This document shows positions 43,825 to 55,615 of a stretch of 64,000 nucleotides of DNA, piece after piece. Within the stretch, counting starts at the first letter, position 1. Every line of letters starts with the position of its first letter. The stretch comes from Malachius bipustulatus (lineage: Eukaryota; Arthropoda; Insecta; Coleoptera; Melyridae): contig OU342636.1 of NCBI GenBank assembly GCA_910589415.1, positions 5,748,437 through 5,812,436 on the forward strand, read 5' to 3'. Below the pieces are notes generated by a model, which made no database searches, was not told the DNA's origin, and was given only the letters and a program-made list of their open reading frames with translations. The position numbers and the translations under genes are program-made.

Positions 43825-46000
43825 TCACGGACAATTTCCGTGGAGGAGGAGCGCTGCTGTTGTGTCACAGGCATGGTACACCCCCTTTTTTTTTCTTTTT
43901 TTTTGGAGAGAATTTTTTGAAATTTGGTACGTCGCATATTCTCGATAGAGCGCACTTTTTAGCAGAAAATTGAATTTTCCCACATCCGGTTTATAAGCTT
44001 CCTGGTCCATTTTCTGATGATTGTCGTGTTTCCCTCTTTTATCAACAAAAGAGTTTGAACGAAACTCGACCAAAGCAGTATTAATACGTTTTGTCGATAC
44101 CCCAAATGTTGTGGCAAACATGCATCTACAGACTTTAATTTTTTTAATATAATATTCTCTACTAAATTATCTGCTGGGTTCAATTCCACCGACATACCTT
44201 CTCTTAACTGGCAGTTCTTCTATGCAATATGTTATGTATTAGTGGCGTGTATGAGTCGGACGAACATGTAAATATTTTGAGCCGGAACAAGATTACTTCC
44301 CCCCCCCCCCCCGTTTTCGAGGATGCTGAGCACAATGGAGGTGCTGGACATCGCGTGCGACCCCGACCAACCCCTCCACCGGCCAATACTCACCCCCGAA
44401 ATGGGTGATTTTTTTTTATGTATATGTAGGCCAAACGATGGACTTTTTCGAAAAACTTTTTGAAAATTCAAGTACCGAATTACAATGGCCATAATTTAAA
44501 ATTATTTTGGAGTATAAAGAGTGTCCCATATGACAGTGACATATCAAAGTTATGTTTTTTTAAATGGAATGCTCCTATGTTATTGCATTTTTAGATTGTC
44601 TGAGAAGAGGAAATAAGATTGGCTTTTACAGTTGGTGTTTAAATTCAGAAGTTTTTGAGTTATAAACAAGTGAAAATCGTCATTTTTTAAGTTCAATGCC
44701 CTGTACAACGAAAACGGCTAAAGATAGAGAAAAACGACTTACATGTCCCTATTTTAACTTTTCATGTACTATCCTATGATGTGGATGAAATGTTTATACA
44801 GGGTGATAAAAAATTTGAAAAATTCTGAGATTTTTCCACGTGTCGCTAAATAAAAAAATCAAAGAAAGTACAAATGCTTCTATACCATAGGATAGTACAT
44901 GAAAAGTTAAAATAGGGACATGTAAGCCGTTTTTCTCTATCTTTAGCCGTTTTCGTTGTACTGGGCCTTGAACTCGAAAAATGACGATTTTCACTTGTTT
45001 ATAACTCAAAAACTTCTGAATTTAAACACCAACTGTAAAAGCCAATCTCAAATCCTCTTCTCAGACAATCTAAAAATGCAATAACATAGGAGCATTCCAT
45101 TTAAAAAAACATAACTTTGATATGTCACTGTCATATGGGACACTCTTTATACTCCAAAATAATTTTAAATTATGGCCATTGTGATTCTGTACTTGAATTT
45201 TCAAAAAGTTTTTCGAAAAAGTTCATCGTTTGCCCTACATATACATAAAAAAAATCACCCATTTCGGGGGTGAGTATTGGCCGGTGGAGGGGTTGGTTGG
45301 GGTCGCACGCGATGTCCAGCACCTCCATTGTGCTCAGCATCCTCGAAAACGGGGGGAAGGTTTTTTTGCAGGGAAATGGATTGAAGCGCGGTTTATCTCT
45401 CTAGGGGGTGGTTTTTGGCCGTTTTGAGGGGTTGCGCAACCCCAAAGAGAAATTCTGACAACGTCATCGTGTTCAGCATCCTCGAAAACGGAGGGGGGAA
45501 GTAATCTTGTTCCGGCTCAAAATATTTACAATTTTCGGGTTTTTTTCCGACTCACACACGCTACTATATGCATTTTGGGCAGTATAGTCTGCGAGTTCCC
45601 AAAACTTGGAAAATTCCTGCTGGCTCTCTTCTCTTCCGTGCTAACTTTTTGATCACATTTCTCGGGGCAGTTACATTTAAAATCAGTAAATTTCTTGCTA
45701 GCTATTTGTATACCTCTAGCAGTTATCAGGGTTTATTAGAATTCTTGAGGTTTTTTCTGATAGAACGATCTTGTGATTCGTGTTTTCGTTTCCTACCTTT
45801 ACGGGGTCTTCCATTAGTTGATCTTTATTAGTCAGATTAGCAAGACAAGGGTCAGAATCCGAGGATACATTACCTATTCCCTTCTTCTTCGTCTGCAAAA
45901 GCAGGTTCATATGTTGGATCATTGTTACCCAAATCATTTTATTATAAATAAACTTGTTGTACTCCTTTTTACATTTCCATTAAAAAAAATCAAAGAATTA
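43825..46000 (-). pseudogene. N-terminal part of an uncharacterised transposase-like gene, split by MITE
   Basis: Minus-strand frames give GRPRKGRKRKHESQDRS, then FTDFKCNCPEKCDQKVS and FPKFWELADYTAQNA, then after the MITE GVSTKRINTALVEFRS and VDKRGKH. These belong to a family of uncharacterised, repeat-associated insect proteins with a Cys-rich head and an RNase H-like core. Excising 44239-45566 with one TA keeps an open frame (AQNAY then ITYCIEELPV). Other frameshifts and loss of the C-terminal part make it a pseudogene. Confidence 0.6.
44239..45566. mobile_element. Palindromic MITE, locus B (1328 bp), TA duplication
   Basis: The ends are TTAGTGGCGTGTATGAGTCGG-like and complementary, flanked by TA at 44237-44238 and 45567-45568. 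The arms meet near 44845. Near 44298 and 45350 there are C- or G-runs. The right arm has about 120 extra bases (45360-45480). The inner core matches loci A and C. Confidence 0.85.
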
Positions 46001-46046
46001 TGCTGAATGAGAAAATAGGAAAATAAGTCTCACAAAATAAAAAAGT

Positions 46047-46804
46047 CTATCTACTGTTTACCGTAAGGTAAGGTAAAGTATCATAGAAATTATGATATTC
46101 CGCATTCAATGATTTTTTCAAATCCTGCTTTTCCTTTTTAACGTCAATCGGTTTTTGGTACAATTGCGGCAAGTCCAAAGCTTTCGAATTGGCTTTAATG
46201 ATGTTTCGGAATTGAAAGGGGCTGTATTCATCTGTATGCCTTAACTTATACCATATTGTTCGATCAGAACAATATTTTAAAGCTCTCAAATCGGTTACCA
46301 CAGGATCTCCAATTTTTCTATCAGGTCGTAATGAGATGATATATTTCAGTTCCGAAAAGTTCTTGAAAAAAGTGTAGTCTAGATATTCGACTTTGTAAGG
46401 GCTTGGCTTCTTTATAGCTTTCAAGCACGATATATGACCTTGAACATTGAATTTAGTTGCGGCACCCCAGGGGGCACCCCAAAATATTTACATCGAGTCG
46501 GCGATCTTTTAAGGTATGATAGTCTGTGAAGCACACATCAATATAATCTGCTGGGAGTTTAATGTTAGTATTCCTGACTTTCTGTTCAGCTGTTGAGTTG
46601 AGTGACTGGAGTCGGCTTCCATTTGGGTATGGCCTTTTTCTAAAAATTTTTGCTCAATGTTTATTTTATGATGCAAGGCTAAATTAAGTAGAGTATTTGC
46701 CAAGTTGGAATTTCGATTTTGTGAAGTGGAATCGTCACTGTAAATAATAATACTTTGAGACACATTCAACTTAGGCACAACATATTTTTCCAGAAAATGG
46801 CATA
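46047..46804 (-). pseudogene. C-terminal part of the same uncharacterised transposase-like family
   Basis: Frames 46509-46804 and 46047-46424 encode PKLNVSQSIIIYSDDSTSQN and FLEKGHTQMEADSSHS, then IWYKLRHTDEYSPFQFRNI. The spaced acidic motifs (IYSDD, GHTQME) suggest an RNase H-like DDE core, often annotated only as a domain of unknown function. It ends before the N-terminal fragment of the next copy, so the two are head to tail. The frame is interrupted near 46490 and on its upstream side by the pogo-like element; a short continuation (RYLWHE-like) is at 57822-57880. Confidence 0.6.
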
Positions 46805-47290
46805 TAGGTTAGTTCGGGTAATGGTAAACGATTTTTATAAAATCATCTTTGACAACAATTTTAACTTATGAGTGACTTATTTGCGAATGCAGTTTTAATG
46901 GATACTAGTTTTTCATATAGTTGTATTTATCTGCCTTGTATACGCAGTTACGAATTCCTGAAACTTACAGAAAAAAACGATGTTTACAATTCTCCAAGAA
47001 AAAAATAAAAATTGTGAAATACGGGGGCAAATGTAAACATCAGTTTTACTTTCAATATAAGTTCTATGTTATTTAAGAGAGGTAATTGTGAACAAAATAG
47101 CTCACAAATGAGTTTTCAAATTATCCAGGTATATAATACTGATGTTTACAATTGCCCCTTTCAATAATATTAAATGAATATTTTCTTTCAAGAGAGATCT
47201 TTTTCTTTTTATTAAACATTTTTTATTAATAATTTATTTGAATTGATAGAAACGGTTAAATTTTTGTTTAAACATTTATTAAGTAGGTAC

Positions 47291-49160
47291 CTATATGATT
47301 ACATTTTTATGGCTTTTCAAAAATGTCAACTTTTCCAGGAAAAAAATATATGGTTTTTTTCGCCCTATAAATGTTATTATTTCTGGATCCGGAAGAATGG
47401 CTTGCACCATTTCCATTGTAATGTAAGATGTGGTTGTCTCATTAATAAAGAAGTCACAACAGTTTTCGTTTAATGACCTTAGTCCTACAATAGCGATTTC
47501 ACCATTAAGATCATCTTTTTGTTGCAAAACACAAACGTATTTATATTCGGTGCTTCTTTTCCCCACTCCTGTGTATTTCACTAAAATAAAAGTGTCAGCC
47601 TGTAGGTCATCCCATTTCGGCTCTTTATAAATTACAGCTTGCAGTTCTTTATTGAGAGTCTTTGTATTAGTAAATTTCGAAAGTGCAACGTTATCATCAT
47701 CTGACTCTTCTTTTTCAGATTTCTTTTTTTCATTTTTACTTTCGGTGTCGGATGACAAAAACTTCAATGGTTTCTTCACTTTCTTCGTTTTTTGGTTTTC
47801 ATGGTTTCTGTTGTCAGGATGCTTAACCTTTGTTACTTTAACTTTTTTTCTTTCTTCAGCCTCTTCAAGTTTTTTTAGAACTTCTGGGGCTGTTGATACT
47901 TCCCCATAAGTAGACTGTTTAAGTCTGGGAACTACTTTTTTAGGAGTAATTTCAGCCTGGACATCTGACGTACTACTACTACAAGCATCCTGCAGCTTCT
48001 GACTAAATAAGCGGAGTATCTTGTTTGGCGAATGTTGTTGTTGAGGAACAAATAATGGTGTTGGGGGAATAGTTTGTAAAGTTTCCCTCGGGGATTGAAT
48101 ACAATGTCATGTATTTTGCACTTTGGCAACATTAGGTAGATTCCTACTATGCTCCGTCGATTCTAGAGTACATTGTACTTCTATAGAAAAAGATGTAGTC
48201 CTACTCTTCTTGTACTTTTCCAATTTCAAGGGATCAAAATATTCTTCGGAAAACATAGAAGAATTAACCGGAAATATACCTGTAGTTTCAAAGCCGGATA
48301 TAATATTAGCGGATGTGAAACCTTCTTTCCAGACTTGACTCAATAGCTCTACAAATTTTTGTTTGCTTAGCCGTCCTGACGCTTTCCCCATTTCCATCTT
48401 GCCATGGGCTACTAATATTCTATCCCATTTTGATTTAACGGGCCCAAATACACATTTATCCAACGGTTGTATTCGGTCCGTCAAATGACTGGGAAATCTG
48501 AGGAGTGTTATTTTGTGTTCGAGAGCAGAGTTTACTATTCGAACACTGACATGACTGCAGTGACCATCAAATGTTAAAATAGCTTGTTGCTCGGGTAAGT
48601 TATGTTTAATTCTGAGACCTTTTACATGGGAAACAAAGGATGTAACAAACCAATGATAAAAATGTGGTTCCTCCATCCATCCATTTTTTTGATGCACCAT
48701 ACAAAGTTCCTGGGAAAGCTTTCTCTGATGTCCAACGTGCCTGCACTGCACCACTTTTAAATAAAATAAATGGGGGCATATACATAGGTGCCATCAGCTG
48801 CAATGCAAGCTAGCACTGTGGTCGATTCTCTACCCGAACCTCCCGATACTCGGGATAATGTTTTACCTTTCTCGCCAGTTGCTCTTACTCTGGAGGGGTC
48901 GTTATTAAATCCAGATTCATCAGCATTGAATATAAAACAGGCTTTATTTGAGTCATCTAGTGCTAGTGAGGTATCAGTAATTACTTACACCCTGGAGTTT
49001 TTCATAGAAGTCGTAGACCACAAATGGGTCTCTAGCGTCCTTTCGAATTTTCTGTAAATGTTCTGGTTTCTTAAACGACAATTTAGGATGCCTTGACATA
49101 AAGTTCAAGTACCAGTTATGGCTAGGATGTAATGTTCCGAAATCGAAATTTAACGTTAAC
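47291..49160 (-). pseudogene. pogo/Tigger-like transposase, CENP-B helix and DDE core
   Basis: From the 5' side: NWYLNFMSRHPKLSFKKPEH (end of the CENP-B DNA-binding part), SRVSGGSGRESTTVLACIAA, PPFILFKSG, then ILTFDGHCSHVSVRIVNSAL and FPSHLTDRIQPLDKCVFGPV, typical of the DDE_1 core. A long charged tail (KKSEKEESDDDN) ends about 47291. Frames change near 48600-48700, 48960 and 48130, so it is not functional. Confidence 0.85.
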
Positions 49161-49505
49161 TCTGGAGAGAGATACCAGTACCTAGCTCGCCAGTCATACT
49201 TAGGTACTTGTATTTATTATTGTTATCATTATTTAAAAACCTTTGAATTAATATGTAAAACTCAAGTGACCTTATTTTTACAGGTGTGTGTTGGTGCGTG
49301 AAACCATGGGGATGGTTAGGAACTGTCAAATAAATTGGAGAGTTTTTCTCCTGTCAAGTTGATTAGGGCTTTTCATGGTCGAGATCGCCGTGAAACGTCG
49401 ACGACCTACAATAGATCACCATAGTCTCTCCACAGAAGAGTAAAGACATTTTCTGTGGTTTTTCAAGATATCATCGACCAGCGCCGGAGAGCGGCAGCCT
49501 AAGTA

Positions 49506-51155
49506 AACTGCTCAACAAATGAAACGTTACATGACCAAATTTGCCCTAACTTTGGCACTGATAAAATTTGGATTGTTTCAAGCAATTCAATTTTTGTTTC
49601 GAGGGTTCACTAGTTCAATCCCTTGTTTATCAGTCCGTATGTTTGCAAGAACTTGGTACTTCACACAAAGTTTATATAGGGTGGTAAATAAAACAGTTCA
49701 AAATCTCAGAAAGTTCAGCTTGCTCCCATTTGATCAAAGATTTTTCTTTTTAAATTTCAACACAAAGATCATGAAGATGGACCTCATATCTCGAAACGGT
49801 TTTCGAATTTTCCGATTATTTCTTTTATTTACAGGGTGATCTCAAAATAACTACTTTTTGGTGTGGCAATGATAACTTTGTTACCCGTGACTCGATTTTC
49901 AAAATGTAGGGCTCATTTTAAAGCTAAAGCTTCAAGCAAGAACACGCAAGATTGATAATCGCCTAAGGACAAAAATTGAAAATACAGGGTTGTATTAAAA
50001 CTAACCCAAGTCTGAATGGCTTCCGAAATCTGGTATTAAGGAAAATTTTAAATAAAGTCAAGTTGCTTTCAAACAAACCATTCATTCTGAATACTTCAAG
50101 ATGTTCTTCGCTTGCATGAGTTAAGAATTGTTGACAGAACAAAATTACAACTTCGTGTTTTCGAAGTGAAAATCGTCATTTTTCAAGTTCAAGGCCCTGT
50201 ACAACGAAAACGGCTGAAGATAGAGAAAAACGGCTTATACATGTCCCTATTTTAACTTTTCATGTACTATCCCATGATGTAGATAAAATGTTTATACAGG
50301 GTGATAAAAAATTTGAAAAATTCTGAGATTTCTCCACGCGTCGCCAAATAAAAAAATCAAAGAAAGTACAAATGTTTCTATACCATAGAATAGTACATGA
50401 AAAAGTAAAATATGGACATGTAAGCCGTTTTTCTCTATCTTCAGCCGTTTTCGTTGTACAGGGCCTTGAACTTGAAAAATGACGATTTTCACTTCGAAAA
50501 CACGAAGTTGTAATTTTGTTCTTATGTCAACAATTCTTAACTCATGCAAGCGAAGAACATCTTGAAGTATTCAGAATGAATGGTTTGTTTGAAAACAACT
50601 TGACTTTATTTAAAATTTTCCTTAATACCAGATTTCGGAAGCCATTCAGGTTTGGGTTAGATTTAATACAACCCTGTATTTTCAATTTTTGTCCTTAGGC
50701 GATTATCAATCTTGCGTGTTCTTGCTTGAAGCTTTAGCTTTAAAATGAGCCCTACATTTTGAAAATCGAGTCACGGGTAACAAAGTTATCATTGCGACAC
50801 CAAAAAGTAGTTATTTTGAGATCACCCTGTAAATAAAAGAAATAATCGAAAAATTCGAAAACCATTTCGAGATATGGGGTCCATCTTCATGATCTTTGTG
50901 TTGAAATTTAAAAAGAAAAATCTTTGATCAAATGGGAGCAAGCTGAACTTTCTGAGATTTTGAACTGTTTTATTTACCACCCTATATAAACTTTGTGTGA
51001 CGTACCAAGTTCTTGCAAACATACGGACTGATAAACAAGGGATTGAACTAGTGAACCCTCGAAACAAAAATTGAATTGCTCGAAACAATCCAAATTTTAT
51101 CAGTGCCAAAGTTAGGGCAAATTTGATCATGTAACGTTTCATTTGTTGAGCAGTT
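49506..51155. mobile_element. Palindromic MITE, locus C (1650 bp), TA duplication
   Basis: The ends are AACTGCTCAACAAATGAAACG and complement, with TA at 49504-49505 and 51156-51157. Two 106-codon ORFs are mirror images (49519-49839 plus, 50822-51142 minus) and simply reflect the palindrome. The centre near 50330 contains TACAGGGTGATAAAAAATT. It separates the N-terminal and central parts of the pogo-like transposase. Confidence 0.87.
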
Positions 51156-51511
51156 TATTTGTGATGGCTCCATTCGATAGCCACATTGGAGTTTTGCCAG
51201 ATCGGTCACCGTCAGCGTGAGTTTTGCTTAATTTCTGTGCCCCCTTGTTACCTAATCAGTTTCAACGTATTTCAATTAGTTTCAACGTAGTTGCCAACAC
51301 AGAACAAGCCTCCAATTACTAATTATTATTGAGTGTTTATTTAGTCTTAGTTGTTTGCTGTTTTTATTTTTATTTTTAAGGAGTCACAGGTAGGTAGGCC
51401 ACCTACCTGAGCTCAGGTTTGTTAAATAATTTAATTGCACTAAATTTTCTATTTACTATTCGAGCTAGTTATTGGTAAATTTCAAAAGGACCCACCCCGC
51501 TAACATAAATT

Positions 51512-51790
51512 TTATGTGATAAATTGATACCGGAGATAATCAAAATATCTTTTTTGATCTAGAATAGTCTCCGTTTCAGTACAAGGATTATTATTTTTAA
51601 AAGGAGTTCTTAATCCTTTTTCTGTAACATATTCACCGACTAAGTGACATGACTCCTTTTCATCGCAAGGCCATCCCATTCTAGACCGAGCTATAAGACA
51701 ATTTTCTATAGTTGCTTCTACATCTAAAGGCAATGCAGGATGACGGCCTGCTTTTAGAGTAGTCATAGGATTTTTCCTTCCTTTGATTCT
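51512..51790 (-). pseudogene. pogo-like transposase N-terminal DNA-binding part
   Basis: GRHPALPLDVEATIENCLIA, ARSRMGWPCDEKESCHLVGE and TPFKNNNP are typical of the linker between HTH_psq and CENP-B domains of Tigger-like transposases. The first helix-turn-helix is missing, probably lost at the LINE insertion to the right. Confidence 0.75.
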
Positions 51791-51927
51791 ATGATAAATA
51801 ACAGCAATAGGTACATTATATGGTATTGGTATTTGGTATTTTAACTAAATGTGAGAGATGGTTTATGTGGTCCCAAACACTGAAGCCAGCGGGCTTATTG
51901 TATTTCTCACATTTAGATTTTCCTTGA

Positions 51928-53150
51928 TTAGAACAGCTCCGTTCCTTTGACAAGGTTCAGCAGTCCGCTAACCAAGGTTTTTTCCGCCAGATGGCTCCCG
52001 GGACTGATTGGTTCCAGGACCGCATAGCGCGTTCTTGCGAGTGCTGGACACTCGAATATCACATGAGAAGCTGTCTCATCTTCTTCATTGCAGAGTCTAC
52101 AAACTGGTCCTTCTCTGTATATCCCCAGTTTATGGAGGTGTACTCTTAGGTGGCAGTGTCCTGTGAGAAGACCCACCACCGTTCTGATCTGCATTCTATT
52201 TAGTTGCAATATCTGTCTGGCAAGGTTTTGAGAGGGCTCCTTGATCATCACCTTACCATGTTTGTTACCTGTTATACGGTTCCAGTGTGCTCCATGTTGG
52301 GTTCTTACCCACTGAGCCACCGCCCCGCGTACAGTGTTCCTTGGGATGCCAAACACTGGTTCGGGCCCAGTATAGTTCATCACTGCGCCTTTCTTGGCCA
52401 GTTGATCTGCAGCCTCATTACCAGGCGTCCCACGGTGACCCGGAACCCAAGCTAGTGTCACCACGTTGCACCTGGCTAAGCCAATGAGGTCTTGCAGGCA
52501 TTCCCAGACCAGTTTTGATCTGATTTCATAAGCTGCAAGGGCTTTCAGGCTAGCCTGACTGTCGGAGAGGATGTAGATTGCCCTACCTCGATAGTTCCTT
52601 CTGGTATTCTCTCCAACGCACAGCCTAATTGCATTTATTTCAGCCTGGAAGATGCTGGCATGAGTCCCCAGTGGCACGTAAATATTGCACCCGGGGACCA
52701 CCCCATGCACTCCAGCTCCGGTACCTGTCTCTGTCTTTGAGCCGTCTGTGTACCAGACCAGCCCTTTTTTCAGGCACAGGTGTTCCATTTGTTGCCATTC
52801 TTTCCAGTCCATTAGAACCTTGAATGGTTTTACAAATGATATCGTAGTACTCATACCATCGGATTGCATTTCCAGGATAGGATCTGCGATGATATCAGTT
52901 ATTCTGGAATGCCCGGTTTTCCCAGGTTTATCCCAGTTTTGGTTTTGTTTCAGCCTGTAGGCGCCCAAACGTGCCTCGCTCTTAATATGAATGTCAAGAG
53001 GAGGTAGGTCAAGTATGGCCTCCAGTGCTGTCGTTGATGTAGTGTTCATGGCTCCCGTGATGCCTAAGCATGCAAGCCTTTGAACACTTTGAATTTTCAT
53101 AATGGCTTGTTTCTGGTTGATCTTTGGCCACCAGACTAGACAGCCATAAT
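51928..53150 (-). pseudogene. LINE RNase H and C-terminal zinc motif
   Basis: The frame 51928-53100 encodes the end of the RT, then RNase H: WYTDGSKTETGTGAGVHG (Asp), FQAEINAIRLC (Glu), YILSDSQASLKAL (Asp) and LAWVPGHRGTPGNEAADQLA (His, Asp). A CxxC-H-C knuckle (CRLCNEEDETASHVIFEC) ends it. The frame differs from the RT by a shift near 53150. Confidence 0.88.
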
Positions 53151-54905
53151 GTTAGTATGGGTCTTACCACGGCAATATACAGCCAATGTACCATGCGTGG
53201 TTTTAGTCCCCATGTTTTACTGAATGACCTTCTGCAAGCCATCAGTGCCATTTTACTTTTATTAATCGCCTTCTGCAGGTGAAGATTCCAGGTCAGTTTT
53301 GCATCCAGGGTTATTCCCAGATATTTGACCCGGTCGTTCACCTGCAGCCGTTCATTGAAGAAGATGGGTGGGGTTAATTCCTCCATCTTGCTTCTCTTGG
53401 TGAAGGGGACCAGTGCCGTTTTGACAGGGTTCACGCGAAGCTTCGCCCCGAGGCACCATTCCTCCACGGTATTCAGAGCCCCTTGCATGAGCTCTGAGAT
53501 GGTTTTAGTGTATTTCCCCATGACCAGTATGACTATGTCATCCGCCTAGCCTTGGGTATAATAACCTTTGTTGTTTAGCTTGTTGAGTGGGTCATCCACC
53601 ACCATGTCCCACAGCAACGGAGATAGGACTCCGCCCTGTGGGCATCCTTTGGTGACGGTGACCCTCATTGTCTCGCCAAACAGAGTTGCTTGGACTCTTC
53701 TGCCTTCCAACATAGCGCTCAGCCACCTAGTTGTGGTGTCATCGACGCCATGTCTTCTAGCGGCCGATACCATGCAGCTGAAGGAGGTGTTGTCAAACGC
53801 CCCCTCTATGTCTGGAAAAGCCCTGAGGGCAATTTCTTTGTTGTCTAGTGATTTTTCAATTCTCATCACTAGCTGGTGCAAACCTGATTCGCATGATTTA
53901 CCTGGTTGAAAAGCATGTTGCCTCTGGCTTAATGGCCTCTCTGTAAGAAAGGTTTGCCTGAGATGCTTCTCAACCATCGCTTTTAGTAAAAAGGATGTCA
54001 AACTAATCGGTCTATATGCCTTGGCCTCGTCGTAGTCATTACGTCCAGGTTTCGGTATAAAGACCTCTTTTATTTCTCTCCAGGCCAGTGGAATGTAACC
54101 AAGTGCCAGGCTGGCTCTGAATATCCTACAAAGCACCGGCGAGAGATCTTCACTCGCCGGCGAGAGATCTTCACTCGCCTGCTCTAAAAGGGCAGGATAG
54201 ATCCCGTCCGGGCCAGGTGACTTGTAAGGCTCAAATGAGCTTATGGCCCATTTAACTTTTTCATATGTAATTATGTGTCTTGATGTCTTCCAGTCCTCCC
54301 TGGTGACCCTGTGATTCAGGTTTTCCAGGGTGTTGTGTAGGCCATCTTCCACTTCAATTACACTGCAGTCCGGAAAGTGTGCTCTGAGGAGTACCTTAAG
54401 AGTTTCCCTCCTGGTTTCTGTGTAATTACCATTGCTATTTTTTAAAGTACCAATGGGGTTCAGGGGATCTTTTGCCATGAGTTTGTAGAGTCTTGCTCCT
54501 TCGGATGTCGTTTCGACATCCTGACAGAGCTTCCTCCACGCAGCTCTTCTTGCAAATCTGATCTCCTTGTTGTATTCAGTAATGGTGGTCTTATATTCGT
54601 CCCACTTTCCTGTTTTCTTGGCTTTGTTAAAAAGCTTACGTGTTTTCTGTCTCATTTCCGCCAGTTTGGGGTTCCACCAACTGACATCCCCACCTTTCCA
54701 ACGGGGTGTCTGAGTACAGTTGTTGTGATACGAGGTTGTAATGGCTACTTGGAGTTGTTCTGTAGCTACCTCGATATCGTATATGCATGCAATGTTTCTT
54801 TTGACATTGGTTAGATTTGCCCTCAACTCCGCCCTGTACCTCGCCCAGTCAGTCTTTCGTGGATTGCGATACAGCTCTGCTGTCTTATCAACGCAGTTGA
54901 TTTCC
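53151..54905 (-). pseudogene. LINE reverse transcriptase, stop codon at YADD
   Basis: Two ORFs in the same frame (53546-54826 and 53009-53521) are separated by one TAG, just before ADDIVIL, exactly where the Tyr or Phe of the catalytic F/YADD should be. RT motifs are clear: SPGPDGIYPALLEQ, YRPISLTSFLLKAMVEKHLR, HAFQPGKSCESGLHQL, FPDIEGAFDN and GCPQGGVLSPLLWDMVVDDP. A 21-base tandem duplication (ASEDLSP twice) lies near 54130-54175. Confidence 0.88.
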
Positions 54906-55613
54906 AGCTGAATCTACAGTCTATTTTTTATTTAGATGGACTTGTCAAACAGCTGTCAAGTTGGTACCCTGTGTAATCTTTAAACAGTAATTTTCATATT
55001 GTAGGATGGTAGCCTGTTTTCTTGACATTGGAAAAAAAATACGTTTGTGACTAAAGTAACGGCAACACTCCCCGATTCGGGTATAGGCTATGACGTCACT
55101 TGCAAAACATGCTTCCTTGTTGTAAGTTGCACTGTTATAAAACGCAAATTAAAAACTTCAAATTACTTTATTTTCTTTGAAAATAGTCCTTTTTTAATAG
55201 TTATTTAATTTTTGAGGATAAATTTAACTGTTGATTGACTATATCTAATGACGTTTTGCGAAAACTAGGTCTGGGTCCTCAGTCGGTACTCTAGTCACAG
55301 TGAAACGCTAAGAAACTTGAAAAGTTGAAGTTGTCAAATTGACAAACCAAATATCAAATTCAAAATTAATAAAATGCTGCATGAGGCAGGTAAATTTATT
55401 TCAAAAGAAAGAAAAGAATGAATAATCAAATGCTATAAACAATAATAGCGATTGAAAGATGTTTCTCCAGATTAAGCAAACATACAGTTTAATCAGATTC
55501 CTTGAGAAATTCTATAAAAAATTATTAAATAATATAAGTACCTCTGTTTGTCAATAATAGATCTTCTATTTTCAACATTTTTACAGAAAAATAAAAAGGA
55601 ATTGGTCTAATCC
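54906..55613. other. Interior of the pogo-like element, no gene seen
   Basis: AT-rich, with no coding match. Confidence 0.5.
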
Positions 55614-55615
55614 TA

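Larger units (their letters stand above)
51800..54905 (-). mobile_element. 5'-truncated LINE with RNase H (I/LOA/R1-like)
   Basis: RT and RNase H lie on the minus strand, with no endonuclease upstream of about 54900, so the copy is 5' truncated. The 3' side ends in AATACC-type repeats near 51820-51845. RNase H after RT points to the I-group of LINEs. It lies inside the pogo-like element. Confidence 0.85.

Noticed and set aside
49519..51142. Two 106-codon ORFs as genes
   Set aside because: They are mirror images in the two arms of palindrome C, with no family resemblance.
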